A stretch of 15,546 nt of DNA from an uncultured Rickettsiales bacterium (GTDB taxonomy: Bacteria > Pseudomonadota > Alphaproteobacteria > RF32 > CAG-239): contig URXV01000018.1 in the NCBI GenBank assembly GCA_900551865.1, forward strand, positions 1 to 15,546, in the 5' to 3' direction. The first letter of the stretch is position 1. Each line of letters opens with the position of its first letter. Both the position numbers and the translations under genes were made by a program. Below, one piece after another: positions 1 to 5,652 of this stretch. The notes beneath the pieces were generated by a model. That model ran no database searches. It was not told the origin of the DNA and worked only from the letters and a program-made list of their open reading frames with translations.

Positions 1-174
1 CCTGCGGCAACCGAAACGGAAATCGTCCGCGAAAAGGCGAAAGCCGGAACGGGAACCGTCCGCGAAGCAGCGGAAGCCATAGAAACCGGAGAAGAGGGAA
101 CGGGCGAACCGCAGACTGCGTTTGCCAGAATGAAAACCTTTGTCCGCAAGGCTGTCGACTGCTGCATTGAGTAA
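1..174 (+). CDS. 3' end of an unrecognised protein (partial)
   Basis: An open frame enters from the left edge and stops at TAA 172-174. Only 57 codons are visible. The fragment is rich in Glu, Ala and Thr, and an imperfect 11-residue repeat (TEIVREKAKAG / TGTVREAAEA) precedes a more hydrophobic end, FARMKTFVRKAVDCCIE. The composition suggests a low-complexity or coiled C-terminal tail rather than a catalytic domain. I do not recognise the family. The gene converges on the minus-strand gene at 261-656, with a shared hairpin between them. It is taken as a real gene because the frame is open, its codon use matches the host genes, and the stop is followed directly by a terminator-like hairpin. 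Confidence 0.6.
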   Translation, partial: PAATETEIVREKAKAGTGTVREAAEAIETGEEGTGEPQTAFARMKTFVRKAVDCCIE

Positions 175-205
175 GACGACGGAAAATTATTGCTGTTCAT
201 AACAA

Positions 206-235
206 ACATCCCCGGAAACGAAGCTCCGGGGATGT
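206..235. terminator. Hairpin between convergent genes
   Basis: A perfect 11-bp stem, ACATCCCCGGA (206-216) and TCCGGGGATGT (225-235), closes an 8-nt loop. It can be lengthened past a bulge by ACAA/TTGT. It lies between two converging genes (stops at 174 and 261). Neither strand has a long T-run after the stem, so it is a weaker intrinsic terminator than those at 4287 or 13062, but its position suits a bidirectional one. Confidence 0.6.
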
Positions 236-260
236 GTTGTGTATAATGAAATGAGTGATT

Positions 261-656
261 TTAATAAGAACTGACGAAACTTTTTCGTGCTGCGAGAAGC
301 GGCGCTGCCAATTCTTTTGCGTTATGCTCCTTTTCCTTAGCCGTAATGAATTTATTCATCTCAGCCTTAAAAAATTTAACGCCTTTGTTTTTGTTAATCT
401 GCTGATATTTGTCAGCCGCCATGTTAACGCAATCCTGATGCGAGGTTCGCAGCCCCTGCCCCGCGTTAAATTTCGCAACCTGTGCGTTTAAGGCAACAAC
501 CAAATCATTGTCCCGCACATTTTGCAGGCGATTTTTCAGGGTATCTTTATCCATTGTTTTGTCCAACAATTCAAAGATATCTTTCGACGAACGGCACCCT
601 TCCAGCGAGGCGACAAACTCTTTTCCGTTCAGTTCTTTCTTGACTTCCTTGCTCAT
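261..656 (-). CDS. Small helical hypothetical protein, 131 aa
   Basis: A complete frame starts at ATG 656-654 with a strong Shine-Dalgarno (AGGAGG, 7 nt upstream) and ends at TAA 263-261. A consensus-like promoter sits just upstream (699-727), so expression is well supported. The product is lysine-rich and lacks a signal peptide or membrane segment. It reads as mostly alpha-helical (for example NKGVKFFKAEMNKFITAKEKEHNAKEL in two overlapping amphipathic stretches) and has two scattered cysteines. I do not recognise the family and assign no function. It is monocistronic: it faces the gene ending at 174 and is separated from ispA by 215 bp holding its promoter and the ispA tail repeats. A small abundant cytoplasmic protein is the most that can be inferred. 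Confidence 0.75.
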   Translation of the reverse strand: MSKEVKKELNGKEFVASLEGCRSSKDIFELLDKTMDKDTLKNRLQNVRDNDLVVALNAQVAKFNAGQGLRTSHQDCVNMAADKYQQINKNKGVKFFKAEMNKFITAKEKEHNAKELAAPLLAARKSFVSSY

Positions 657-698
657 GGCCAGCTCCTCCTATAATAATTTTCTTCTGTTTATATTCGG

Positions 699-727
699 AG
701 TATAGCAGAATTTTGTCCGCTTGGCAA
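699..727 (-). promoter_or_regulatory. sigma70-type promoter for the 131-aa gene
   Basis: On the minus strand TTGCCA (727-722) and TATACT (704-699) are separated by exactly 17 bp. The -10 is 42 bp upstream of the ATG at 656. Both hexamers are close to consensus. Confidence 0.7.
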
Positions 728-751
728 GGGATTTTGTTACCAAAATGTCAT

Positions 752-925
752 ATTTTTAACGACTGGGGATCAAAAAATATCTTGACAGCAATTTTAATGG
801 TAATAGGCGGCTTTTCAGTGATTGCGGATCAAAAAATATCTTGACAGCATTCTCAGATGAGAGGCGGCTTTTTAGTGGTTACGGGTCAAAAAATACTTTG
901 ACAGCATTTTCAGATGAGAGGCGGC
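752..925. repeat. Three tandem copies of the ispA 3' end (57-59 bp units)
   Basis: Three head-to-tail units lie at about 752-808, 809-867 and 868-925. The invariant core on the + strand is TCAAAAAATA, then TTGACAGCA, then GGCGGC. The rightmost unit is the true end of ispA and encodes AASHLKMLSKYFLTRNH plus stop. The middle unit is 57 bp (19 codons) away, so it stays in frame past the stop and encodes AASHLRMLSRYFLIRNH plus a second stop. The left unit is 59 bp away, frameshifted and more decayed, but LLSRYFLI is still legible. The spacer downstream of ispA is therefore made of duplicated gene end. Confidence 0.85.
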
Positions 926-1765
926 AGAACCGAACGGAACAAGCAGCGTTTCTGCTTCATCTATAAGATTTCCGGCAATCCGGCGGGCTTTTTCCACGCC
1001 GTAAATGCTGACAAAATTCAGCTTATGCTGCGCCTTGTCCTTTTTCAGCGTTTTGCCGACCAGCTTTTCATCGCCCTCAACATCAAGTATGTCGTCGGTT
1101 ATCTGGAATGCGATTCCCAGATTGCGGGAAAAGCGTACCAGCGTTCCGCGTTCAGCGGCAGACGCTCCGCCGAGGACGGCGCCGGCTTCGCACGGATACC
1201 GCAGCAGGCAACCGGTCTTTAATTCTTCCGTATGGCGGATAACGGCTTCGGGGTCGGCAAAATCCTGATGAGAATCGGTGTACAAATCCAAAACCTGCCC
1301 AGAAATCATCCCGTTAAACGCACCGGCGGCATGCGACAACAGGAGTGTCAGCTCAACTTTTTTCGCATCGGAAACCGGCGCCGTGTTCAGAACTTCAAAC
1401 GCATAGGTCAGCAGCCCGTCGCCGGCAAGTATCGCCGTCGCTTCGTCAAAAGCCCGATGGCAGGTCGGCTTGCCGCGGCGCAGGTCGTCGTTATCCATCG
1501 CTGGCAAATCGTCATGTATCAGGGAATAGGTATGCAGCATTTCCAACGACGCGGCAACAGGAAACGCCGTTTCATAATCCACGCCGAACAGCCCGGCCGT
1601 TTCATGCAGCAAAAACGGGCGCAGACGCTTGCCGCCATTCAGAATACTATAACGCATCGCAGCAACGGCCTTCTGTTCCGGAGCTTCGGATACAGGAAAA
1701 TAAGTTTCAAGCTTTTGGTTAAACTTTTGGGTATAAGCGGATAAAATGGTTTCAATTTCAGTCAT
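872..1765 (-). CDS. ispA: Farnesyl diphosphate synthase / short-chain polyprenyl synthetase
   Basis: The product (297 aa, usual length for the family) condenses IPP with DMAPP/GPP to farnesyl diphosphate in the cytoplasm, feeding undecaprenyl phosphate and quinone synthesis. Visible family signatures are GGKRLRP at 44-50, the first Asp-rich motif DDLPAMD at 85-91, GMISGQVLDL around 152-161, KTG at 183-185, and the second Asp-rich motif DDILD at 224-228. All metal-binding aspartates are present. The ATG at 1765 is the only sensible start because a stop lies in frame shortly upstream, but its Shine-Dalgarno is weak (CGGAA). It is the last gene of the cysS-SDR-xseB-ispA operon, 83 bp after xseB. 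The xseB-ispA pairing is classic in proteobacteria, although dxs does not follow here. The last 19 codons are the source of the downstream tandem repeat. Confidence 0.93.
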   Translation of the reverse strand: MTEIETILSAYTQKFNQKLETYFPVSEAPEQKAVAAMRYSILNGGKRLRPFLLHETAGLFGVDYETAFPVAASLEMLHTYSLIHDDLPAMDNDDLRRGKPTCHRAFDEATAILAGDGLLTYAFEVLNTAPVSDAKKVELTLLLSHAAGAFNGMISGQVLDLYTDSHQDFADPEAVIRHTEELKTGCLLRYPCEAGAVLGGASAAERGTLVRFSRNLGIAFQITDDILDVEGDEKLVGKTLKKDKAQHKLNFVSIYGVEKARRIAGNLIDEAETLLVPFGSAASHLKMLSKYFLTRNH

Positions 1766-1848
1766 GGCAGTTCCGATACAGTTACGATTTCAAGCATTTA
1801 CCTTCATTGCAAAAGGAGGGGCTCCTGACGAGAGAAGAGGCGAATCTA

Positions 1849-2148
1849 TCAACCCTCGACATTATCCAGAGGAACGGTTGACAGCGTTCCGTCTTTGCCG
1901 ATTTCGATTTTTTCAACTTTAAGAGCGGCGGCAGCAAGCCGGTCGGAACAAAGCTTTTTCAGGGCAACGGCCTTTTCATAGGCGGCGACGGCGTCGTCCA
2001 GCTTTATGCGTCCGCTTTCCAGTTCGCGGACAATGGATTCAAGCTTTGCCAGTGCATCCTCAAAGCTCATATTTTGCAGTTCGGCGGCAGGATTGGACGC
2101 GGTATTTTCCGCACCGACAGTTTCCGTACTTTTCATTTCTTCCGTCAT
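1849..2148 (-). CDS. xseB: Exodeoxyribonuclease VII small subunit
   Basis: The product (99 aa) is the small subunit of ExoVII, which with XseA degrades single-stranded DNA. The family core is plain: SFEDALAKLESIVRELESGR (28-47), then LDDAVAAYEKAVAL and a second helix containing LCSDRLAAAALKVEKI. Together these form the antiparallel coiled hairpin that wraps the large subunit. A 27-residue polar N-terminal extension precedes the core, and the C-terminal tail is short. The start at 2148 is fixed by AAGGAG eight bases upstream. That Shine-Dalgarno lies inside the last codons of the SDR gene, whose stop is only 3 bp away, so translation of the two is probably coupled. ispA follows downstream. Confidence 0.93.
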   Translation of the reverse strand: MTEEMKSTETVGAENTASNPAAELQNMSFEDALAKLESIVRELESGRIKLDDAVAAYEKAVALKKLCSDRLAAAALKVEKIEIGKDGTLSTVPLDNVEG

Positions 2149-2151
2149 ATT

Positions 2152-2829
2152 TTATCTCCTTATTGATTGATAGCTTCCGGCCATAAAACCGCCGTCAACG
2201 ATAATGTCCTGCCCGCTGATAAACGTATTTCCCGGGTTGCCCAGGAAAAATACGGTACGGGCGATGTCTTCCGGTTCGGCCAAACGGTTAATCGCCGTTT
2301 TGGCGGCAAGTTCGGCGCGCTTGGCCTCGTTATTGTTATTTTGAAACATCTGCGTGTTGACAAAACCGGGCGACACGGTGTTACATAACACGTTATAGGG
2401 CCCGTATTCCAATGCCAGAGTCTTTATCAGCCCGACCAGCGCGTGCTTGGAACTGGCATACGCCGCACGCCCTTCGCGGGAAATTGACGCGTACAGCGAA
2501 CCGATGCCGACGATATAGCCGCCGTGTTCCTTAAAATACGCATCGTTGGCCTTGACGATTTCCAGCAGCGATATGTAATTGACATACTGGGTTTTCATAA
2601 ACTCTTCCAGAGGGATTTCGGCGGCAGGCAGCGGGCGGTTATACCCGGCGCAGTGAATGATGACGTCAAACTCGGAACGGTGCGACGAAAACCAGTCGTG
2701 TATCGCAGACATATCCGACAAATCAAGTTCACTGCTGCGGGGAGCGACGACTTCGTAGCCGCTGTGCAGATAAAGTTCCTTTATTGCGCCGCCGATACCG
2801 CCGCCGGCTCCGGTTATAAATGCCCGCAT
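2152..2829 (-). CDS. Short-chain dehydrogenase/reductase (SDR)
   Basis: A complete 225-aa classical SDR with a Rossmann fold. The nucleotide-binding TGAGGGIG is at 6-13, an Asp-Leu (D36-L37) follows beta-3, HCAG (59-62) stands for the usual NAG motif, N84 is conserved, and the catalytic triad is S111, Y124 and K128 in YASSK. PG near 158 and the DGGF C-terminal motif complete the pattern. It is an NAD(P)H-dependent oxidoreductase. FabG-like or sugar/steroid-type substrates are possible and the sequence does not decide. Start ATG 2829 has AAAGGA upstream and lies 11 bp after the cysS stop. Its stop is 3 bp before xseB, and its final Arg-Arg codons double as the xseB Shine-Dalgarno. It is an unusual partner for cysS and xseB, and cotranscription alone does not imply a shared pathway. 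Confidence 0.9.
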   Translation of the reverse strand: MRAFITGAGGGIGGAIKELYLHSGYEVVAPRSSELDLSDMSAIHDWFSSHRSEFDVIIHCAGYNRPLPAAEIPLEEFMKTQYVNYISLLEIVKANDAYFKEHGGYIVGIGSLYASISREGRAAYASSKHALVGLIKTLALEYGPYNVLCNTVSPGFVNTQMFQNNNNEAKRAELAAKTAINRLAEPEDIARTVFFLGNPGNTFISGQDIIVDGGFMAGSYQSIRR

Positions 2830-2840
2830 ACCGTTTCCTT

Positions 2841-4262
2841 TCAGAGTTTTATCAGTTCAATCTGTTTATTCGGCAAATCCTTGACGCCGACGCCAAACGC
2901 CGCCAGCCGGTCGCGGATTTCATCCGACTTCGCCCAGTCTTTCGCCGCGCGCGCCGCAGCCCTTTGTTCCAGCAAAGCGGCTATTTCCGGCGTTACTTCC
3001 ACCGTCTGCGCCTGTTTTGGAGCGACATCCTTCAGAAACAGGTGCAATACGTCGTCAACATGCATTAAAAACGCCAGACGGAGCGCTGCCGATTTGCTGT
3101 TGTCCTTCACGACGCTCCACATATAGGAAAGCGCCACCGGAGTTTTCAAATCGTCAAACAGATAGCCGTCAAACTCTCCGGCCAGCTGCGCCAGTGCCGT
3201 TTCTTCTTCTGATGACAAATTCCCGGCACCGGCTTCGGCTTTGAAAGAGGCGACATAGTCGGCCAGGTTTTCATACGCTTTTTTAGCGGCGTCCATCGCC
3301 TCGTCGGAGAAGATTGCCGAGCTGCGGTAATGCGACGTCAGGCAGAAATATTTATAATGCACCGGGAGCCAGCCCTTTTCCTTCAGCGTATCCAACGTCA
3401 GGAAACCGCCCTTGGATTTGCTCATCTTGCCGGACTTGTTATTCAGAAATTCCATGTGCACCCAGAAATTGACCCATTCATGGCCGAGATGAGCCTCGCT
3501 CTGGGCAATCTCGTTTTCGTGATGAACCGGAATATGGTCTATGCCGCCGCAATGGATATCTATGCGTTCGCCGAGATATTTGGTCGACATGGCGGAACAT
3601 TCAATGTGCCACCCCGGATAGCCCCTGCCCCACGGGCTGTCCCACTGCAAAATCTGGTTTTCAAACTTAGAGGACGTGAACCACAGCACGAAATCCGACG
3701 GGTTGCGCTTGTTCAAATCCTGTTCGGTACGGGCGCCGTGCTTCAAATCCTCGCGGTTCTGGCCGGAAAGGCAGCCGTATCTAGGAAACCTCGCCGTGTC
3801 AAAATAAACGTTGCCGTTGGAAATGTAGGCAAAGCCCTTGTCTTCCAAATCTTTGACAAAGTCAATCATCTCCTGTATATGTTCGGTGGCGCGGCAGACG
3901 ACCGTCGGGCGGGCAAGCCCGAGTTCCGCGGTATGGCGGAAAAAAGCGTCCTCATACATTCTGGCAATTTCAAGAACGCTTTTCTTTTCGCGTTCGGCCG
4001 CAACCTGCATTTTATCCTCGCCCTCATCGCCGTCGCTCGTCAAGTGCCCGACATCGGTTACGTTCATCACATGTTTGACCTTATAACCGGCCAGTTTCAG
4101 CGTATTGACGAGCAAATCCTCAAAAATATAGGTGCGGAGATTACCGATATGCGCATAGTTATATACGGTCGGCCCGCAACAGTACATCGTTACCAACGGC
4201 GGATTTAAGGGTTTAAACTCATCCTTGCTGCGGGTACGGGTGTTATATAAATATACGCTCAT
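2841..4262 (-). CDS. cysS: Cysteinyl-tRNA synthetase
   Basis: The product charges tRNA-Cys with cysteine. From the chosen start (MSVYLYNTRTR) it is 473 aa, normal for the family. Class I signatures are CCGPTVYNYAHIGN (28-41, holding the HIGH-type motif) and KMSKS at 279-283. The zinc ligands that select cysteine are C29, C222 (in WHIECS), H247 and E251 (in HHENE). A DALR-type helical domain and a basic C-terminal tail follow. The frame stays open upstream to 4376, but that extension crosses an intrinsic terminator and a leader-peptide region. The internal ATG at 4262 has TAAGGA at good spacing and matches the family N-terminus, so 4262 is preferred. It is the first gene of a four-gene operon. 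The leader strongly suggests control by Cys-tRNA supply through attenuation, with transcription from up to three repeated promoters. Confidence 0.95.
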   Translation of the reverse strand: MSVYLYNTRTRSKDEFKPLNPPLVTMYCCGPTVYNYAHIGNLRTYIFEDLLVNTLKLAGYKVKHVMNVTDVGHLTSDGDEGEDKMQVAAEREKKSVLEIARMYEDAFFRHTAELGLARPTVVCRATEHIQEMIDFVKDLEDKGFAYISNGNVYFDTARFPRYGCLSGQNREDLKHGARTEQDLNKRNPSDFVLWFTSSKFENQILQWDSPWGRGYPGWHIECSAMSTKYLGERIDIHCGGIDHIPVHHENEIAQSEAHLGHEWVNFWVHMEFLNNKSGKMSKSKGGFLTLDTLKEKGWLPVHYKYFCLTSHYRSSAIFSDEAMDAAKKAYENLADYVASFKAEAGAGNLSSEEETALAQLAGEFDGYLFDDLKTPVALSYMWSVVKDNSKSAALRLAFLMHVDDVLHLFLKDVAPKQAQTVEVTPEIAALLEQRAAARAAKDWAKSDEIRDRLAAFGVGVKDLPNKQIELIKL

Positions 4263-4286
4263 TATTTTATCCTTACGTTTTAAGTT

Positions 4287-4317
4287 AAAAAAAGAGGCAG
4301 TTTTGCGCAGCTGCCTC
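4287..4317 (-). terminator. Intrinsic terminator (attenuator) in the cysS leader
   Basis: On the minus strand, GAGGCAG (4317-4311), a 10-nt loop, CTGCCTC (4300-4294) and seven T (4293-4287) make a textbook rho-independent terminator. It ends 24 bp before the cysS ATG and downstream of every candidate promoter. Unless it can be relieved it would shut off cysS, so it is read as the attenuator. Confidence 0.85.
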
Positions 4318-4367
4318 GTTTGTTCTTTCCAGCTGAAACCAGCTCCGGCAGCAGGGCTTAGGAGTTG
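4310..4367 (-). promoter_or_regulatory. Mutually exclusive leader RNA folds (pause, antiterminator, terminator)
   Basis: Three segments can pair alternatively. Segment 1 is CAACTCC (4367-4361), inside the last leader codons. Segment 2 is GCTGCC plus GGAGCTG (4352-4340). Segment 3 is GGCAGC (4315-4310), within the 5' arm of the terminator. 1:2 pairs with one mismatch, 2:3 gives six GC-rich pairs as an antiterminator, and 3:4 is the terminator. The leader stop codon (4360-4358) lies between segments 1 and 2, as in classical amino-acid operon attenuators. The pairings were found by eye and their energies were not computed. Confidence 0.6.
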
Positions 4368-4405
4368 CGGCAACAACAGAAGCTGATTACAGTTACGGTT
4401 AACAT
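4358..4405 (-). CDS. Cysteine-rich leader peptide of cysS (15 aa)
   Basis: A 16-codon frame, ATG 4405-4403 to TAA 4360-4358, encodes MLTVTVISFCCCRNS. It is preceded by AAAGAGG with short spacing to the ATG. Three consecutive Cys codons (TGT TGT TGC, 4378-4370) lie just before the end, in the place where regulatory codons sit in trp, his or leu leaders. The frame lies between the nearest candidate promoter (-10 at 4430-4435) and the attenuator terminator. Inferred role: when Cys-tRNA is scarce the ribosome stalls on these codons, the antiterminator forms and cysS is transcribed. The peptide itself probably has no other function. Cysteine is a rare amino acid, so a run of three at this exact spot is unlikely to be chance. 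Confidence 0.75.
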   Translation of the reverse strand: MLTVTVISFCCCRNS

Positions 4406-4429
4406 TTTCCTCTTTATTCCTTTTGGGTC

Positions 4430-4458
4430 AGTTTGGCCGGTTCCGGCGGCTCTGTCAA
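4430..4458 (-). promoter_or_regulatory. Candidate cysS promoter, proximal (repeat unit A)
   Basis: On the minus strand TTGACA (4458-4453) is a perfect -35, 17 bp from CAAACT (4435-4430). The -10 is weak but keeps the key A2 and T6. The predicted start near 4423 leaves a short leader containing the Shine-Dalgarno of the Cys-rich peptide. Confidence 0.5.
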
Positions 4459-4495
4459 ACAGAAACCGGAGAAAACGGTTCGCTGTCAGGGTTTT

Positions 4496-4524
4496 AGTTT
4501 GGCCGGTTCCGGCGGCTCTGTCAA
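4496..4524 (-). promoter_or_regulatory. Candidate cysS promoter, middle (repeat unit B)
   Basis: The same arrangement one repeat further upstream: TTGACA (4524-4519), 17 bp, CAAACT (4501-4496). The spacer is identical to that of unit A. Confidence 0.4.
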
Positions 4525-4561
4525 ACAGAGACCGAAGAATACGGTTCGCTGTCTGGACGTT

Positions 4562-4590
4562 AGTTTGTCCTGTTTTAGCGGCCTTGTCAA
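4562..4590 (-). promoter_or_regulatory. Candidate cysS promoter, distal (repeat unit C)
   Basis: TTGACA (4590-4585), 17 bp, CAAACT (4567-4562). The spacer has diverged from units A and B, yet both hexamers and the 17-bp distance are unchanged, which suggests selection on the hexamers. Confidence 0.4.
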
Positions 4591-4610
4591 GCCCCTATTC
4601 CCAACATTGC

Positions 4611-4776
4611 GCAATTTTATCGGCCAGCCCGAACCACCTGTACGCATCGGTGTGCGATTATGATTTGCTCAAGAGTGCAATTTTATCGGCCAGTCCGAAC
4701 CGCCTGTACGCGCCGATGTGCGATTATGATTTGCTCAAGAGCGCAATTTTATCGGTGTGCGTATTTTGTTGCGCCG
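4611..4776. repeat. 66-bp tandem repeat array 2 (units D, E, partial F)
   Basis: Units beginning GCAATTTTATCGG start at 4611, 4677 and 4743, again 66 bp apart. D and E differ at about 6 of 66 positions. F has lost roughly 27 bp internally and fades out near 4776. Each full unit contains TTTGCTCAAGAG, whose TTTGCTCAA is the reverse complement of TTGAGCAAA near 4798, so transcripts could fold back. Units of arrays 1 and 2 align weakly from GGCC onwards, which suggests one family with two subtypes. No gene is seen in 4406-4840. Confidence 0.8.
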
Positions 4777-4840
4777 CACGTTCGGTAAGCCTGAGCTTTG
4801 AGCAAAACTGCACATTTGCCGGAACCGGGGTTTCCCTTTT

Positions 4841-5647
4841 TTAAGCCAGAAGCCGCTGCAATTCGTCAAGTCCCGCTTCGTCGGTCAGGTCAATCCGCAG
4901 GGCAGACACGGTAATACGGTCTTTAATAGCCGTACAGTCGTCAGGGTAACGTCCCGCAGCGGGAGTACCCTCCAGCGAATCGGCTTTCAGGCGGCTATTT
5001 TCTACCGTTCCGGGCGTAAACCGGCGGCTGCCGTGGCGGCAGACGGTTATCCCTTTCAGCTGTTCAAACGGCACATTGGGGAAATTGATGTTAATCAGCG
5101 TATCAGCACCGAAAGTCCCGCGGCAGATTTTCTGCAGCAGGCCGGGAAGATATTTTTCCGCCATCTGCCAGTTGACAACTTCCGCGCCGTCTACCAGCTG
5201 CGACACGGCTATCGACGGTATGCCGTGCAAAATCCCTTCTACCGCAACGCCGACCGTACCGGAATAGGTTATGTCATCGGCAATGTTGCGGCCGTTGTTT
5301 ATGCCTGAAATAATCAAATCCGGCTTTTTATCTGCCAATATCATATTCAAGGCGATACGGACACAGTCGCTCGGCGTGCCGTCGACGGCATAATGCCGCT
5401 CGGAAACTTTGACAATGTCATTGGGAAACGCATCTACCGAACTGTGCCCCTGCATACTGCGCAGCTTATCTGACGTGATGGCGTGGCTGGCGCCGCTCTT
5501 TTCGTTTTTCGGCGCGACAACCCAGACGTCGTTGCTCAGCTTTAGCAATTCCTGTTCCAAAAGTTTAATGCCGCGCGCGTCTATGCCGTCATCGTTCGAC
5601 AGCAGAATCCGGCAACGGCTTAAATCGTCAAGCGGTTTAAAGTGCAT
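4841..5647 (-). CDS. surE: 5'/3'-nucleotidase SurE
   Basis: The product (268 aa) is a metal-dependent nucleoside monophosphatase that also acts on short polyphosphate in studied members. The N-terminal RILLSNDDGI carries the metal-binding D19-D20. S50 in APKNEKSGASHAIT, GTPSDCV (89-95) and N116 in SGINNGRN complete the metal site, and YSGTVGVAVEG follows. All hallmark residues are present, so it should be active. The chosen ATG (5647) adds about 12 residues before the usual family start, with GGGGAG upstream. It lies 5 bp after the stop of the zeta-like kinase, whose last codons form the Shine-Dalgarno, so the two are cotranscribed and probably coupled. Downstream is the 66-bp repeat region with no clear intrinsic terminator on this strand. 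Confidence 0.95.
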   Translation of the reverse strand: MHFKPLDDLSRCRILLSNDDGIDARGIKLLEQELLKLSNDVWVVAPKNEKSGASHAITSDKLRSMQGHSSVDAFPNDIVKVSERHYAVDGTPSDCVRIALNMILADKKPDLIISGINNGRNIADDITYSGTVGVAVEGILHGIPSIAVSQLVDGAEVVNWQMAEKYLPGLLQKICRGTFGADTLININFPNVPFEQLKGITVCRHGSRRFTPGTVENSRLKADSLEGTPAAGRYPDDCTAIKDRITVSALRIDLTDEAGLDELQRLLA

Positions 5648-5652
5648 TTATG

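Larger units (their letters stand above)
4432..4629. repeat. 66-bp tandem repeat array 1 (units A, B, C)
   Basis: Units start at 4432, 4498 and 4564, exactly 66 bp apart. A and B differ at about 7 of 66 positions and C is considerably more diverged. The array ends 26 bp before the cysS leader peptide. Because 66 is divisible by three, the + strand stays open through the array and gives a spurious long frame. Confidence 0.85.

Noticed and set aside
1799..1835. Small hairpin AGGAG-CCC-CTCCT with TTTT between xseB and ispA on the minus strand
   Set aside because: Only five base pairs and a 3-nt loop. Too weak to claim a terminator or attenuator inside the operon.
3330..4208. A 292-codon + strand frame inside cysS
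   Set aside because: Antisense shadow of a well-supported synthetase gene.
4263..4376. N-terminal extension of cysS to an upstream ATG at 4376
   Set aside because: It crosses the attenuator terminator, lacks a Shine-Dalgarno and has no counterpart in the family. ATG 4262 has a good SD and the family N-terminus.
4262..4440. T-box riboswitch in front of cysS
   Set aside because: No T-box sequence or specifier-loop architecture is seen and the leader is too short. A coding leader with a Cys run explains it better.
4432..4776. CRISPR-like array
   Set aside because: Units are directly contiguous with a constant 66-bp period and diverge by substitution. There are no unique spacers between short conserved repeats.
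4365..4844. A 159-codon + strand open frame with repeated peptide blocks upstream of surE
   Set aside because: It exists because 66-bp repeats keep one frame open. It has no Shine-Dalgarno, runs antisense through the cysS leader, and has unlike composition.
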